Of a stretch of DNA of 64,000 bases, positions 48,718 through 57,550 are shown one piece after another; position 1 is the stretch's first letter, and each line of letters begins with the position of its first letter. Position numbers and translations under genes: made by a program. Under the pieces are notes generated by a model, which saw nothing but the letters and a program-made list of their open reading frames with translations, was not told the DNA's origin and did not search any database. The DNA lies in contig NC_014328.1 of assembly GCF_000143685.1 (NCBI RefSeq), positions 3,968,001 to 4,032,000 of the forward strand, read 5' to 3'. This DNA comes from Clostridium ljungdahlii DSM 13528. Its GTDB lineage: Bacteria; Bacillota; Clostridia; Clostridiales; Clostridiaceae.

Positions 48718-49407
48718 ATGAGTGGTTTTAGTTATAAAGATATTTATATGGAAGATGGAAGAAGGGTACTGGAGATTAATGTACTTCCAGAAAAGTATTG
48801 TAATTTTGATTGCATATTTTGTCCTATTGGAAGGTCGAAAAATAAGGTAGATACAAAAATGTCATTTGATGAAATAGACAGCTCATTGATTGAACTTGGA
48901 AACAGGATAGAAAGTACAAAAGCAGAATTAGTTTTTATTAACTCAAAAGGAGAAGCCTTAGTAAATGATAAAATTGGTGATATTATTGACTTTATCAAAG
49001 ACAAAGGTTTGCCTGTAAGACTACTTTCTAATGGATATTTACTAGGTAGAGATGAATATATGAAAATTGCTAATAAATGTGATGAGGTTGTTGGAGAAAT
49101 AAAAATAATAACAGAAGAAGGCTTTCAAAAAGTTCAAAGACCTATTGAAGGATATACATTAGCAGAATATATTTCAAACATGGTTTCTTTTAATAAACAA
49201 TACAAAGGAAAATTTATATTTGAAATTACTATCATTAAAGGCTATAACGATGATGAAGAATCAATTGAGAAGATAAAAAATATTATTAAAGCAATATCTC
49301 CTGACAAAATAATTGTAGCAAGAATGGAAGATGAAAAATTTAAGAAAAAACTTGGTATAAATGATGAACGATTTGAGGAAATTTCAAGTACATTATTAAA
49401 TATTTAG
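48718..49407 (+). CDS. Radical SAM protein
   Basis: A 229-residue radical SAM enzyme with the cluster motif C-x3-C-x2-C in KYCNFDCIFCPIGRSKN. Later strands include LVFINSKGEALVNDKIGDII, LPVRLLSNGYLL and IDFIKDKG. Substrate unknown; it resembles short radical SAM proteins lacking an auxiliary cluster. The frame is open from 48658, but AAAGGAG and AAGG lie just before ATG 48718, so I start there. Downstream of the B3/4 gene by 100 bp. Confidence 0.82.
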   Translation: MSGFSYKDIYMEDGRRVLEINVLPEKYCNFDCIFCPIGRSKNKVDTKMSFDEIDSSLIELGNRIESTKAELVFINSKGEALVNDKIGDIIDFIKDKGLPVRLLSNGYLLGRDEYMKIANKCDEVVGEIKIITEEGFQKVQRPIEGYTLAEYISNMVSFNKQYKGKFIFEITIIKGYNDDEESIEKIKNIIKAISPDKIIVARMEDEKFKKKLGINDERFEEISSTLLNI

Positions 49408-49521
49408 TAATGCTAATATATTATATTTTTATAAAACGTCGTAAGTGTAAATTGTAATATTTAATCAAGAATTGCAGTAAATGATAAGAAATAAAATAGC
49501 GAAAGAATTAGAGGTGTAATT

Positions 49522-50010
49522 ATGTTTAGAGATATGAGAAGAAAAAAACAATTATTATCCAAAGAAGAGACAATTGAAATTCTAAAGTTATGTACATCTG
49601 GCGTCTTAGGTGTAATTGGTGACGATGATTATCCATATACCGTTCCAATAAGTTATGTTTTTAAAGACGGCAAACTATTTATGCATGGTGCAAAACAAGG
49701 GCATAAGATTGACAGCATTAAAAGGAATGATAAAGTGACATTTTGTGTTATAGAAAAAGACGAAGTAATACAAAAAACTTTTACTACCCATTTTCGGAGT
49801 GTTTCCATATTTGGCAGAGCAAGGATTCTTACAAACGATTCCGATAGGAGATATGCCATTGAAAGTTTAGTTGAAAAATATTCACCTGACTATATTAAAG
49901 AAGGGCAGCAAGAAATTGAAAGAGAATGGAATAGAGTATGTTTAATTGAAGTCAAAATCGAACATATGACAGGTAAGGCAGCTATAGAAATTGTTAATAG
50001 TAATAAATAA
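49522..50010 (+). CDS. Nim-like pyridoxamine-phosphate-oxidase-fold flavoprotein
   Basis: A 162-residue FMN-binding split-barrel protein: SGVLGVIGDDDYPYTVPISY, FKDGKLFMHGAKQGHKIDSI and VTFCVIEKDEVI. These match the NimA/NimB branch, reductases known to inactivate 5-nitroimidazoles in some anaerobes; many homologues have no such role. The family His in HGAKQGHK is present. GAGGTG precedes the ATG, and a terminator follows. Confidence 0.85.
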   Translation: MFRDMRRKKQLLSKEETIEILKLCTSGVLGVIGDDDYPYTVPISYVFKDGKLFMHGAKQGHKIDSIKRNDKVTFCVIEKDEVIQKTFTTHFRSVSIFGRARILTNDSDRRYAIESLVEKYSPDYIKEGQQEIEREWNRVCLIEVKIEHMTGKAAIEIVNSNK

Positions 50011-50046
50011 ACCAGTTCGTATTATTCTTATTTTGTTTACTAATAA

Positions 50047-50069
50047 AAAGGCAGAGTTATGCCTTTTTT
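50047..50069 (+). terminator. Terminator after the Nim-like gene
   Basis: AAAGGCA (50047-50053) pairs with TGCCTTT (50060-50066), followed by TTTATTTT. Confidence 0.88.
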
Positions 50070-50188
50070 ATTTTATATGAAGATTAAAAACGAATAATAA
50101 GAAAGTATTTTGAGCAAAGCAAATAAACTATTAAAATAATTAATAGTTAAAATTTTACATAAAACTATTAGTCTAGTTATAATATTGC

Positions 50189-51361
50189 TTAGTTAATAGG
50201 GACATAATCCTTGTTATCTCTCATAACAGCAAAAACAATGCGTGTTAATTTATTAGCTGTAGCTCCTATTGCAACTAAGTGATGTTTACCCTCACTTCGT
50301 TTTTTATTATAATATTCATTAAGAGGACTGTCATGTAAGACACATGTTGAAGCAGATAAAAATAAGGCACGTCTAAGATACGGTGAACCTCTTTTGGACA
50401 TTTTATTGTTATTAGATAGAAATTGTCCTGATTGCTTAACAGTAGGATCAATGCCAGCATAAGCTACAAGACTAGAAGAGTTTTTAAAACGTTTAATATC
50501 ACCAATTTCACTAAGAATAATAGCAGCAGTTACGGAACCAATTCCAGGAATAGTTGTTAGATGGCAGTCAAATTTACTATAATAAAACTCAATTTCTGAA
50601 TCTAGAGATTTCATTTGTTTTTCAAGGAATAGTATTTGACTAATAAGTTGTTTTATTTGAAATTTAAAAGCTTTTTTAGCTATCTTAATGCCAAAGGTAT
50701 TTTTAGCTGCATTTTGAATCTCATCAGCCTTATTAAAACCAAGTCTTCCCTTACTTTTTGTTTTCAATAGTTTAGTTAAATCATTTATATCCAATTCTAA
50801 TATTCCTTCTGGAGTTTGGCATTTTTCGAGAACAGCTTTAGAACTTGCACCCCAAATATCAGAAAATAGTTTATCATATTCAGGGAAAATTTGGTCAAGT
50901 ACTGTAATTATTCTGCATTTAAGTTCAGAAATTTCAGTAGTTAAAGAAAGTTTATATCTGCAAAGCTGTCTTAGAGCAAGAAGTTTATCATCACAAAGTT
51001 TTGTATTAGTAAATTTACCAAATCTAATAACTTCAGCAATTATAAAAGAATCTTTCGTATCGTTTTTAGTTTTACGAATATACAAATTTCTAAAACTATC
51101 TGATTGAATAGGATTAATAACGTTTATCTCATATCCCTTTGTTAGTAAAAATGAATATAATGACAGCCAATAATGCCCCGTAGCTTCAAGTCCAAATATA
51201 ACTTTAGAATTGCCAGTATATTTTTTTATATGTTCAATTAATTTATTTCCACCGCTATGGGAATTAGCAAACTTTATAGATTTGCCGATTATGGAGCCAG
51301 TATCATCAATAATAGTAGCTTCATGATTATTCTTACCAATATCAACACCAACAATATACAT
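50189..51361 (-). CDS. IS110-family transposase (DEDD type)
   Basis: A 390-residue transposase. The N-terminal RuvC-like DEDD domain shows D7 in VGVDIGKNNHEATIIDD and the acidic pair in VIFGLEATGHYW (E60) and KTKNDTKDSFIIAEVIRFG. The C-terminal Tnp_20 domain has LTTIPGIGSVTAAIILSEIG, followed by VAYAGIDPTVKQSGQF and the conserved Ser region KRGSPYLRRALFLSAS. IS110 enzymes recombine DNA under guidance of an RNA from the element end. The reading frame is intact, so it may be active. Confidence 0.95.
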   Translation of the reverse strand: MYIVGVDIGKNNHEATIIDDTGSIIGKSIKFANSHSGGNKLIEHIKKYTGNSKVIFGLEATGHYWLSLYSFLLTKGYEINVINPIQSDSFRNLYIRKTKNDTKDSFIIAEVIRFGKFTNTKLCDDKLLALRQLCRYKLSLTTEISELKCRIITVLDQIFPEYDKLFSDIWGASSKAVLEKCQTPEGILELDINDLTKLLKTKSKGRLGFNKADEIQNAAKNTFGIKIAKKAFKFQIKQLISQILFLEKQMKSLDSEIEFYYSKFDCHLTTIPGIGSVTAAIILSEIGDIKRFKNSSSLVAYAGIDPTVKQSGQFLSNNNKMSKRGSPYLRRALFLSASTCVLHDSPLNEYYNKKRSEGKHHLVAIGATANKLTRIVFAVMRDNKDYVPIN

Positions 51362-51689
51362 AAAAAGTCACCTTCATTTAAAAGATTATTTAGATAGAAT
51401 CCTCTCATCTATGCAAGTTACAGCCTAGTTCGATATACGAAAAATTGTAAAAATACAATTGACATCCAGCTCATACGCAACATCTCGCAAAGAAGAGGCA
51501 GCAGTCTCTGCTCCGAGGTCAAAAAGCCTCATGGGGGTGAGCGTAAACCTCTATCTATACGAGAATATTGTCTCAAAAGATGAGTTATTAAACAATAGTT
51601 ATATAAATGAACTTTAGAACTATAAAGATGTTATATAGATTAAAGTTTTAGGCAGGAAAACTATTATTTAATGTTTACATGTTTATCAT
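51362..51689 (-). ncRNA. IS110 non-coding left end with candidate bridge (seek) RNA
   Basis: The 328 bp upstream of the transposase contain no gene but several hairpins: AATTGTA/TACAATT (about 51454-51471), AGAGGCAGCAGTCTCTGCTC (about 51493-51512) and a C-rich loop near AGCCTCATGGGGGTGAGCG (51525-51543). In IS110-group elements this upstream end encodes the bridge RNA that pairs with target and donor DNA. Exact RNA ends cannot be set by eye. The right side abuts the Y_Y_Y gene at 51689/51690. Confidence 0.62.
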
Positions 51690-52067
51690 ACTAGGCATTT
51701 TAGATGTACTAACTGTTATATTTAATTTATCCCCTAATTTCAATTTCTTCTTATCCATATGTACAGCAGTTATTAGTTTTTCCTCTACTTTCCCTATTAC
51801 ATAGTCCATCCTAGATACATAATCAAAACTTTTACTTCCATTTACCTTTTTAGCTTGTACCATTAATATATACTTTCCTTCATTCTTCGGAATCCACTCT
51901 ACATTCTCACTTTCTGTAAAGTCTTTTAACACACTCCATGTTCCATTGCATCCAATCATATACTTATAAACAAGTTTTTCCTTTAAGTTATTATATATAT
52001 TTATAATGATTTTTGATTTTTGCTTCTGTGGACTTTCTAGATTACAGCTTATAGCAAGTTCATTCAT
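51687..52067 (-). pseudogene. 5' part of the split Y_Y_Y-repeat gene
   Basis: ATG 52067 (GGGGGATGATGTAG upstream) opens 127 codons of the Y_Y_Y protein, with GKYILMVQAKK as the first repeat end. After KMPSM the frame enters foreign DNA and stops at 51675. The rest of the gene is at 45468-47093. No signal peptide is visible. Confidence 0.86.
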
Positions 52068-52203
52068 CTACATCATCCCCCATGTAAAATAATATTCCTA
52101 GGCATTAATTCCCATAAATTTATTATACTATAGTTCCATATTTTGTAATAGTATTTTTTGTATATTCCCATTACAATTTAGCAATAGTAAGACTTAATTA
52201 AAC

Positions 52204-52245
52204 TAAAAAATGCTCCCTTTAAAAATAAATTATTTTAAAAGGAGT
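52204..52245 (-). terminator. Terminator after the YaiI/YqxD gene
   Basis: ACTCCTTTTAAAA pairs with TTTTTAAAGGGAGC, followed on the minus strand by ATTTTTTAG. Confidence 0.78.
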
Positions 52246-52276
52246 ATCCTATTCTCATTTGTAAAAATTATCTACA

Positions 52277-52720
52277 CTAATTATCCCTACACCTGTATAT
52301 TAATTTAAGTAAATTTTTTTCAAGTCTCTCATCATCTTGTTTTGTCCTTTTCTTAGGGTTGAAAGTTTTTCCCCCTGACCTTCTTATTTTTGAAGATATA
52401 TGTCTTTCAAAAAGAAGTTGGTCCATATTATTATCATCATATATATACCCTTTAGGATTTATAGCATAGGCCTTTTTGCCCAAAGCCATGGCTGCCACTC
52501 CATAATCCTGACTTATAACTATATCTCCACTTTCAACTTTATTTATAAGAACCATATCTACACTTTGAAATCCACCATCCACGTATTTAATAATACTATA
52601 ATTGCTATTTAAAACATGATTTATATCGCAGTACATTATAACTTCCACATTATTTTCTCTAGCAACCTTTTCTATTATAGACTTTCCAGGACAGGCATCT
52701 GCATCTACTAATATTTTCAT
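52277..52720 (-). CDS. YaiI/YqxD family protein (UPF0178, DUF188)
   Basis: A 147-residue PIN-like protein with MKILVDADACPGKSIIEKVA, SGDIVISQDYGVAAMALGKK and SSKIRRSGGKTFNPKKRTKQ, all family markers. The Asp residues (D6, D8, D89 region) suggest metal-dependent nuclease chemistry, but no activity is firmly known. Monocistronic with its own terminator. ATG start at 52720. Confidence 0.92.
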   Translation of the reverse strand: MKILVDADACPGKSIIEKVARENNVEVIMYCDINHVLNSNYSIIKYVDGGFQSVDMVLINKVESGDIVISQDYGVAAMALGKKAYAINPKGYIYDDNNMDQLLFERHISSKIRRSGGKTFNPKKRTKQDDERLEKNLLKLIYRCRDN

Positions 52721-52759
52721 CTAATCCACAACGTATAATTTTACGTATTTTCTCCTTTA

Positions 52760-52960
52760 CTATTGATTTCTTTTTTGTCCCATTTTTCCGAAGGTAATCT
52801 TTAGCAAAAGCATAAGTCCTCCAAGGCATCCACCTGACAATAAAGAAATGCCAATAATTTTAAAAACTGATCCTAAATTTTTATCCTGCAGGTTAATAAA
52901 ATATAACACAAAGAATATAAGTGTAAATATTACAAATCTTTTTATAAAATACTTTTTCAA
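52760..52960 (-). CDS. Small two-helix membrane protein (66 aa)
   Basis: A 66-residue protein with two hydrophobic helices (FVIFTLIFFVLYFINLQ; IIGISLLSGGCLGGLMLLLK) and basic ends. GGGGGAAG is upstream. No family recognised. It lies 40 bp before the YaiI gene on the same strand and may be co-transcribed. Confidence 0.6.
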   Translation of the reverse strand: MKKYFIKRFVIFTLIFFVLYFINLQDKNLGSVFKIIGISLLSGGCLGGLMLLLKITFGKMGQKRNQ

Positions 52961-53105
52961 ATAACTTCCCCCTACACCTATAAAAATATATTACAACACT
53001 TCCTATTATATATTATATTTACACATTTAACAGATAATTTATAAAAATATTTCTAGGGTTTCTAAGCAAAAATAAATTTATACTCCAAATATTTAATATA
53101 ATTTC

Positions 53106-53143
53106 AAAAAAAACATGATCGCAAAGCAATAAGCCTTGCGATC
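53106..53143 (-). terminator. Terminator after the flavoprotein gene
   Basis: GATCGCAA (53117-53124) and TTGCGATC (53136-53143) form the stem, followed on the minus strand by ATGTTTTTTTT. A T-run also exists on the plus strand. Confidence 0.88.
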
Positions 53144-53181
53144 TTTTCTTTTTCATCAATTTAAAATGATTTGATATCAAA

Positions 53182-53574
53182 TCAAAACTTAATTTCCTTA
53201 GGTGCATCTATGAAAGATGATATAGTAGCTGTGGCATCCTTGAGGTAAAAAACTTGACAGTTGCCATCATCAGCTTTATACATTTTCTGGAGTGATGGGT
53301 ATGCATCCAACATATGCTGTCTTGCTTCTACTCTATCATCCTCAACAGCAACAGCTTCCACTCGAATCCATTTACCATCTGCCATACCACAGATTTCAAT
53401 TTTCGGATTTGCCTTCATTTGTTTTGATACATTTTTGACCTTGCCGGTTTGAATATAAAGTTTATTTTCAAAAATATCCGCCGTGCCAAAAGGACGAACT
53501 CTCGGCTGATTACCTTCAACAGTTGCCAAATAATATGTTTCGCATTTTTTCAAGAACTTACAAACTTCTTCCAT
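53182..53574 (-). CDS. Pyridoxamine-phosphate-oxidase-fold FMN protein
   Basis: A 130-residue split-barrel flavoprotein: YYLATVEGNQPRVRPFGTAD near the start, KLYIQTGKVKNVSKQMKANP and IEICGMADGKWIRVEAVAV. It likely reduces or binds a small compound. GGAGGAAGT precedes ATG 53574, five codons inside the open frame, so I start there. It is divergent from an HxlR regulator and shares an operator region with it, so it is probably the regulator's target. Confidence 0.86.
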   Translation of the reverse strand: MEEVCKFLKKCETYYLATVEGNQPRVRPFGTADIFENKLYIQTGKVKNVSKQMKANPKIEICGMADGKWIRVEAVAVEDDRVEARQHMLDAYPSLQKMYKADDGNCQVFYLKDATATISSFIDAPKEIKF

Positions 53575-53633
53575 AAATACTTCCTCCATTCCTTTTAGTG
53601 ATTGACTTTCAATCTACTTTTCTATATTATTAA

Positions 53634-53663
53634 ATCATAGTACGATACAATATTCAAGTACAA
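53634..53663 (-). promoter_or_regulatory. Promoter of the FMN protein gene
   Basis: TTGTAC (53658-53663) and TATGAT (53634-53639) on the minus strand are 18 bp apart. Confidence 0.5.
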
Positions 53664-53678
53664 CTTTTTAATATAGTA

Positions 53679-53695
53679 AGTATCAAATAGATACT
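53679..53695. promoter_or_regulatory. AGTATC-N5-GATACT palindrome, likely HxlR operator
   Basis: A perfect 6-bp inverted repeat just upstream of the HxlR gene's ribosome site. A second GTAC-containing segment lies on the promoter side (53640-53661). Confidence 0.55.
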
Positions 53696-53708
53696 AAAGG
53701 AGGAATTT

Positions 53709-54044
53709 ATGCACGAGGATTTATTTGGAATTTGTCCATATGTGACGGCACAAAAATTGCTTACAGGAAAATGGACATTGCTCATTATGCACCACTTAAG
53801 CGTAAAAACAATGCGCTTTAATGAACTCCAAAGAACGCTTCCCAATTTGACACAGGCTACCCTGACAAAGCAGTTACGCATGATGGAAAAGAACGGCCTA
53901 ATTATCAGAACAGTATACAACCAAATACCACCAAAGGTAGAGTATTCACTCAGTGAGTTGGGCGATCATTTTAAACCCGTTTTGGATGCACTCCAGATAT
54001 GGGGAAACGAATATATTGATTATCTTAAAAGCAATAGCTATTAA
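53709..54044 (+). CDS. HxlR-family transcriptional regulator
   Basis: A 111-residue winged-HTH: CPYVTAQKLLTGKWTLLIMH, then LSVKTMRFNELQRTLPNLTQ, ATLTKQLRMMEKNGLI and PPKVEYSLSELG. The N-terminal Cys (C9) sits where redox- or aldehyde-sensing members keep theirs. AAAGGAGG before ATG 53709. Divergent from the flavoprotein gene, typical of HxlR/YodB-type pairs. Confidence 0.93.
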   Translation: MHEDLFGICPYVTAQKLLTGKWTLLIMHHLSVKTMRFNELQRTLPNLTQATLTKQLRMMEKNGLIIRTVYNQIPPKVEYSLSELGDHFKPVLDALQIWGNEYIDYLKSNSY

Positions 54045-54231
54045 TGTTCAACATTATAACCATAAATTTAATAATAAAGGCCGCTTTCTGAAGTTTTTCC
54101 AGTCATTTTTCAAAACTTGAATTTAAAAAATCTCAAGCACTTCTATTTTAAAAATTGGGTGGAAAAACTTAGTTATAGGTTTTCTAATTGAAATTTGCTA
54201 TTATATGAAGTCCACCTTCAAACTAGAAACT

Positions 54232-55584
54232 CTATATCTGTTTTTCAAGTTCTAATTTCATATTTTCATAACCAGGTTTTCCAAGGAGTGCAAACATATT
54301 TTTCTTGTATTTTTCAACACCAGGTTGATCAAAAGGGTTTATTCCCATAAGATAGCCGCTTACAGCACATGACTTCTCAAAAAAATACACCATATATCCA
54401 AAATAATATGCTGTTAATTCAGGTACATTTAATACTATACAAGGTACATTTCCATCGCTATGAGCTAAGACTGTACCTTTAAAGGCTTGATGATTTACAA
54501 AATCCATAGTTTTTCCTGCAATAAAATTCAATCCATCAAGGTTTCCTTCATCTGATTTTATTGTAATCTCTTTTCTTGGTTTCTCAACATTTATAAAGGT
54601 TTCAATTAAACTTCTAAATCCATCTTGTATATATTGTCCCATAGAATGAAGATCTGTTGAAAAATCTACTGCTGCTGGAAATATTCCTCTATTATCTTTT
54701 CCTTCACTCTCCCCATACAGCTGTTTCCACCATTCTCCAAAATAATGCAAACATGGTTCAAAATTAGCTAATATTTCTACAGATTTACCCTTTCTTTGCA
54801 AAATATTTCTCACTGCTGCATATTTATAGGCATCATTTTTATCTAACTTTGGATTTCCATAGACAATAACCGCATCTGCAGCACCTTGCATTAATTGATC
54901 TATATTAATTCCAGCTACAGCTATTGGAAGCATACCTACTGCTGTAAGTACAGAAAATCTTCCTCCAACATCATCTGGAATTACAAAGGTTTCATATCCT
55001 TCCATATCTGCCAGAGACTTTAGTGCACCTTTTTTCTTATCAGTTGTAGCAAATATTCTCTCTTTTGCTCCCTCACGTCCATATTTATTTTCAAGTAATT
55101 CCCTAAGCATTCTAAATGCTATTGCAGGTTCTGTTGTAGTACCTGATTTGGATATTACATCAACAGATATGTCTTTTTCCTCTATAATTTCCATAAAATC
55201 TGCCATATAAGTTGAACTTATGTTATTTCCCAGATAATATATTGCAGGGCCACCTCTTTTTTCTCTAGGCAAATTATTATAGAAAGTATGACTTAACATT
55301 TCTATAGCTGCTCTAGCTCCCAGATAAGATCCACCTATTCCTACGACTACAAGGACATCAGAATTGTCTCTAATTTTTTTTGCACATTTTTTTATTCTCT
55401 CAAATTCTTCTCTATCATAATTTAGAGGTAAACCAATCCATCCTGTAAATTCACCGCCTATCCCTGTTTTCTTATGGAGCATTTCATGAGCCTGATTTAT
55501 AAAAGGGTCCATGGCTTCTATCTCATAATTTTTTAAATAATTCTCACATTTGCTCAAATCCAAGTTTAAACATCCTTTAAACAT
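54232..55584 (-). CDS. pgi: Glucose-6-phosphate isomerase
   Basis: A 450-residue Pgi that interconverts glucose-6-phosphate and fructose-6-phosphate in glycolysis. Motifs: [54 protein letters not shown], the catalytic Glu in [12 protein letters not shown] region and [15 protein letters not shown] near the end. GGAGGTAGG precedes the ATG. Length is normal for the short bacterial form. Confidence 0.97.
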   Translation of the reverse strand: MFKGCLNLDLSKCENYLKNYEIEAMDPFINQAHEMLHKKTGIGGEFTGWIGLPLNYDREEFERIKKCAKKIRDNSDVLVVVGIGGSYLGARAAIEMLSHTFYNNLPREKRGGPAIYYLGNNISSTYMADFMEIIEEKDISVDVISKSGTTTEPAIAFRMLRELLENKYGREGAKERIFATTDKKKGALKSLADMEGYETFVIPDDVGGRFSVLTAVGMLPIAVAGINIDQLMQGAADAVIVYGNPKLDKNDAYKYAAVRNILQRKGKSVEILANFEPCLHYFGEWWKQLYGESEGKDNRGIFPAAVDFSTDLHSMGQYIQDGFRSLIETFINVEKPRKEITIKSDEGNLDGLNFIAGKTMDFVNHQAFKGTVLAHSDGNVPCIVLNVPELTAYYFGYMVYFFEKSCAVSGYLMGINPFDQPGVEKYKKNMFALLGKPGYENMKLELEKQI

Positions 55585-55730
55585 ATCCTACCTCCATAAT
55601 TGTATATCTATAAAATAGTTTATACTAAAAACCTTAAAAAATTAATAAATTTTCATTTTATTTTTACTTTTTATCTCTTAATATATATTAATTTTCTTTA
55701 TTACATTATTTATTAATGTGTTGCATATTA

Positions 55731-55768
55731 AAAGTGTATCACAACCATATACTGTTATGATACACTTT
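55731..55768 (-). terminator. Terminator after the chemoreceptor gene
   Basis: AAAGTGTATCA (55731-55741) and TGATACACTTT (55758-55768) are perfect 11-bp arms, followed on the minus strand by TAATATG; the T-run is short. Confidence 0.65.
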
Positions 55769-55791
55769 CAAATACAATTTTATAATATTCT

Positions 55792-56943
55792 TTACAATTT
55801 TTGTGCAATTTTATTTAATTCTGCTGACATAGAACTCAATTCTTGTATACTCGCCGTAATCTCTTCTGTAGCAGAAGCTTGTTCTTGACTTTCTGCTAGA
55901 GAACCCTGACTTTTTTCACGAGTTTCATCAACTTTCTGTTTGATGCTATCAGTTAATTTCTTAATTTGTGGAACTGTATCTTTTGATTGTTTAGACAATT
56001 TTCTTATCTGCTGTGCAACAACTTCAAAACCTTTTCCGCTTTCCCCTGCTCTAGCTGACTCTATAGAAGCATTCAAGCCAAGCATATTTGTTTCATCAGC
56101 AATATTTTTTATAAATACTGATACCTTATTAATTTCTTCGGACAAATTTATTACTTCCTTAATACCATTATTAAGATCCATTTCATTTGAGTGTATGTTT
56201 GTTGCAGATACAGATAACTGTTCAATTGCAGAAGCAATTCCAGAAATGCCACTTTCAAGATTAGCAGACATATCTCTTAGATCGCTTGCAACCTTTTTGG
56301 GAATAACTATTCCCAATGTGGCCACAATTTCATTTGAATTTTCTTCATCGAACAATGGTAAACATGTAACTAAAGCAGGAACTCCATACTTTGAACTATC
56401 AAGTTCTACTGTAACTTGCTTTTTCTTGTCTATAACCTCTTTTGCAATGTCGCCTTCTACTAATTTATATCCTACAGTTACAGCAGGCATATCAAACTGT
56501 TTTGAGGCTTGTCTGTATGCTACTTTGTGTAAATCAGTCATATAGATAAAAGCTCCTTCTGGAAACATTTCAGATAAAACAGGTGCAAAATTATTAAAGG
56601 ATCTTGCTACAGGATGAAGCTTTGGAAATACAATTGAAAGTGCTCCAACAACTTTTCCACTTTCATCAACTAAAGGTTCTGCAACTACTTTTAATCTTAA
56701 GCCATAAAGCGATCTAGGAACATTTTCTGTCAATGTTCTGTTTTCTTTCATTGCTTTTCCTGATATGCTATTTGGATTTAATTTATCCCCAACCTGAAAC
56801 ATATCCAAATCAAATTGTTTTGATGCTTTTCTCCATGTAAATGTGTTTTCTTCAATAATCAAATATAGCACTCCACCAGGTATCATGTCTAATTGCAATT
56901 CTAATATAGCTTTTAACTGTTCCAGCATATTTATGGAAATCAT
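55792..56943 (-). CDS. Soluble methyl-accepting chemotaxis-type sensor
   Basis: A 383-residue protein with no membrane segment. Residues about 15-215 hold two related sensor units, each with a [20 protein letters not shown] or [18 protein letters not shown] motif followed by a beta-rich [20 protein letters not shown] strand set, so the N-terminus is an internal duplication. Residues about 225-383 form an MCP signalling coil, with the hairpin [20 protein letters not shown]. The C-terminal arm is short and lacks a CheR-binding pentapeptide. Ligand unknown; cytoplasmic. ATG with AAGGAAGG upstream. Confidence 0.86.
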   Translation of the reverse strand: MISINMLEQLKAILELQLDMIPGGVLYLIIEENTFTWRKASKQFDLDMFQVGDKLNPNSISGKAMKENRTLTENVPRSLYGLRLKVVAEPLVDESGKVVGALSIVFPKLHPVARSFNNFAPVLSEMFPEGAFIYMTDLHKVAYRQASKQFDMPAVTVGYKLVEGDIAKEVIDKKKQVTVELDSSKYGVPALVTCLPLFDEENSNEIVATLGIVIPKKVASDLRDMSANLESGISGIASAIEQLSVSATNIHSNEMDLNNGIKEVINLSEEINKVSVFIKNIADETNMLGLNASIESARAGESGKGFEVVAQQIRKLSKQSKDTVPQIKKLTDSIKQKVDETREKSQGSLAESQEQASATEEITASIQELSSMSAELNKIAQKL

Positions 56944-57228
56944 AATAAATCCCTTCCTTTCTACCCCAATTATAAAATATTTGCAAATTTGTGTACTAAT
57001 TTGAGTTATAATTATTTATTATGTCACAATTTAAATAATTGTATGTTTTCAGTATATTATAAAAACTCAATTATATCAATTACTAATGTACCTTATTAAG
57101 GCTTAATTTGTTTTGTCTTTTTAGGTAAATTTACCCATACATACAAAAATAGAGTTCTGTACAACTTCTTTAAAACGTATTTCTTCATCACTCCATTTTT
57201 ACTAATATTAAATTTAAATATATATATA

Positions 57229-57550
57229 TTATTCCCATACAATAAAATTATTTAAATAAATTTCTCTGCTTCCTTCTTCATCTATCTTTTGTAATCTAAC
57301 TATTTTATTAGACACCATTTTTTATTTCTTTAAAAACTTTATTACAATTTGCTCCTACTCTATCTACTTTATTTATAAAAATTATTGTAGGAATTTTTAA
57401 AGCCTTTAATGTGTTGAATAATATTTCCATATGTGATTGAATCCCTTCTACTGCAAATATAACTAATATAGTTCCATCTAAAACACTTAAAGAAGGTTGT
57501 ACTTAAAAAACAAGATCTGCATGTCATGGGGTGTCGATAATATTTACTTT
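57229..57550 (-). pseudogene. TetB(P)-like ribosomal-protection GTPase remnant
   Basis: Directly after the efflux gene stop, one frame reads KVNIIDTP, then TGA where Gly is expected, HADLVF, TAA, and SLSVLDGTILVIFAVEGIQS, TLKALKIPTIIFINKVDRVG. These are the G3 (DTPG) and G4 (NKVD) motifs and the intervening region of the Tet(M)/TetB(P) elongation-factor-like family. After KEIKNG the similarity continues one frame over as SNKIVRLQKIDEEGSREIY. The G1 P-loop and domains II-V are missing. It overlaps the end of the MFS gene, as tetB(P) does after tetA(P). Confidence 0.78.

Larger units (their letters stand above)
47094..51689. mobile_element. 4.6-kb insertion in the Y_Y_Y gene
   Basis: The two halves of the Y_Y_Y gene flank this segment, with CAT at both junctions (47091-47093 and 51687-51689). 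It carries a guanidine riboswitch, SMR exporter, B3/4-domain gene, radical SAM gene, Nim-like flavoprotein gene (all plus strand) and an IS110 transposase (minus strand) at the right end. Only the IS110 part is a recognisable mobile element; how the rest arrived is unknown. Confidence 0.8.

Noticed and set aside
53019..53207. 62-codon minus-strand frame after the flavoprotein gene
   Set aside because: It runs through a strong terminator (53106-53143) and overlaps the end of the flavoprotein gene.
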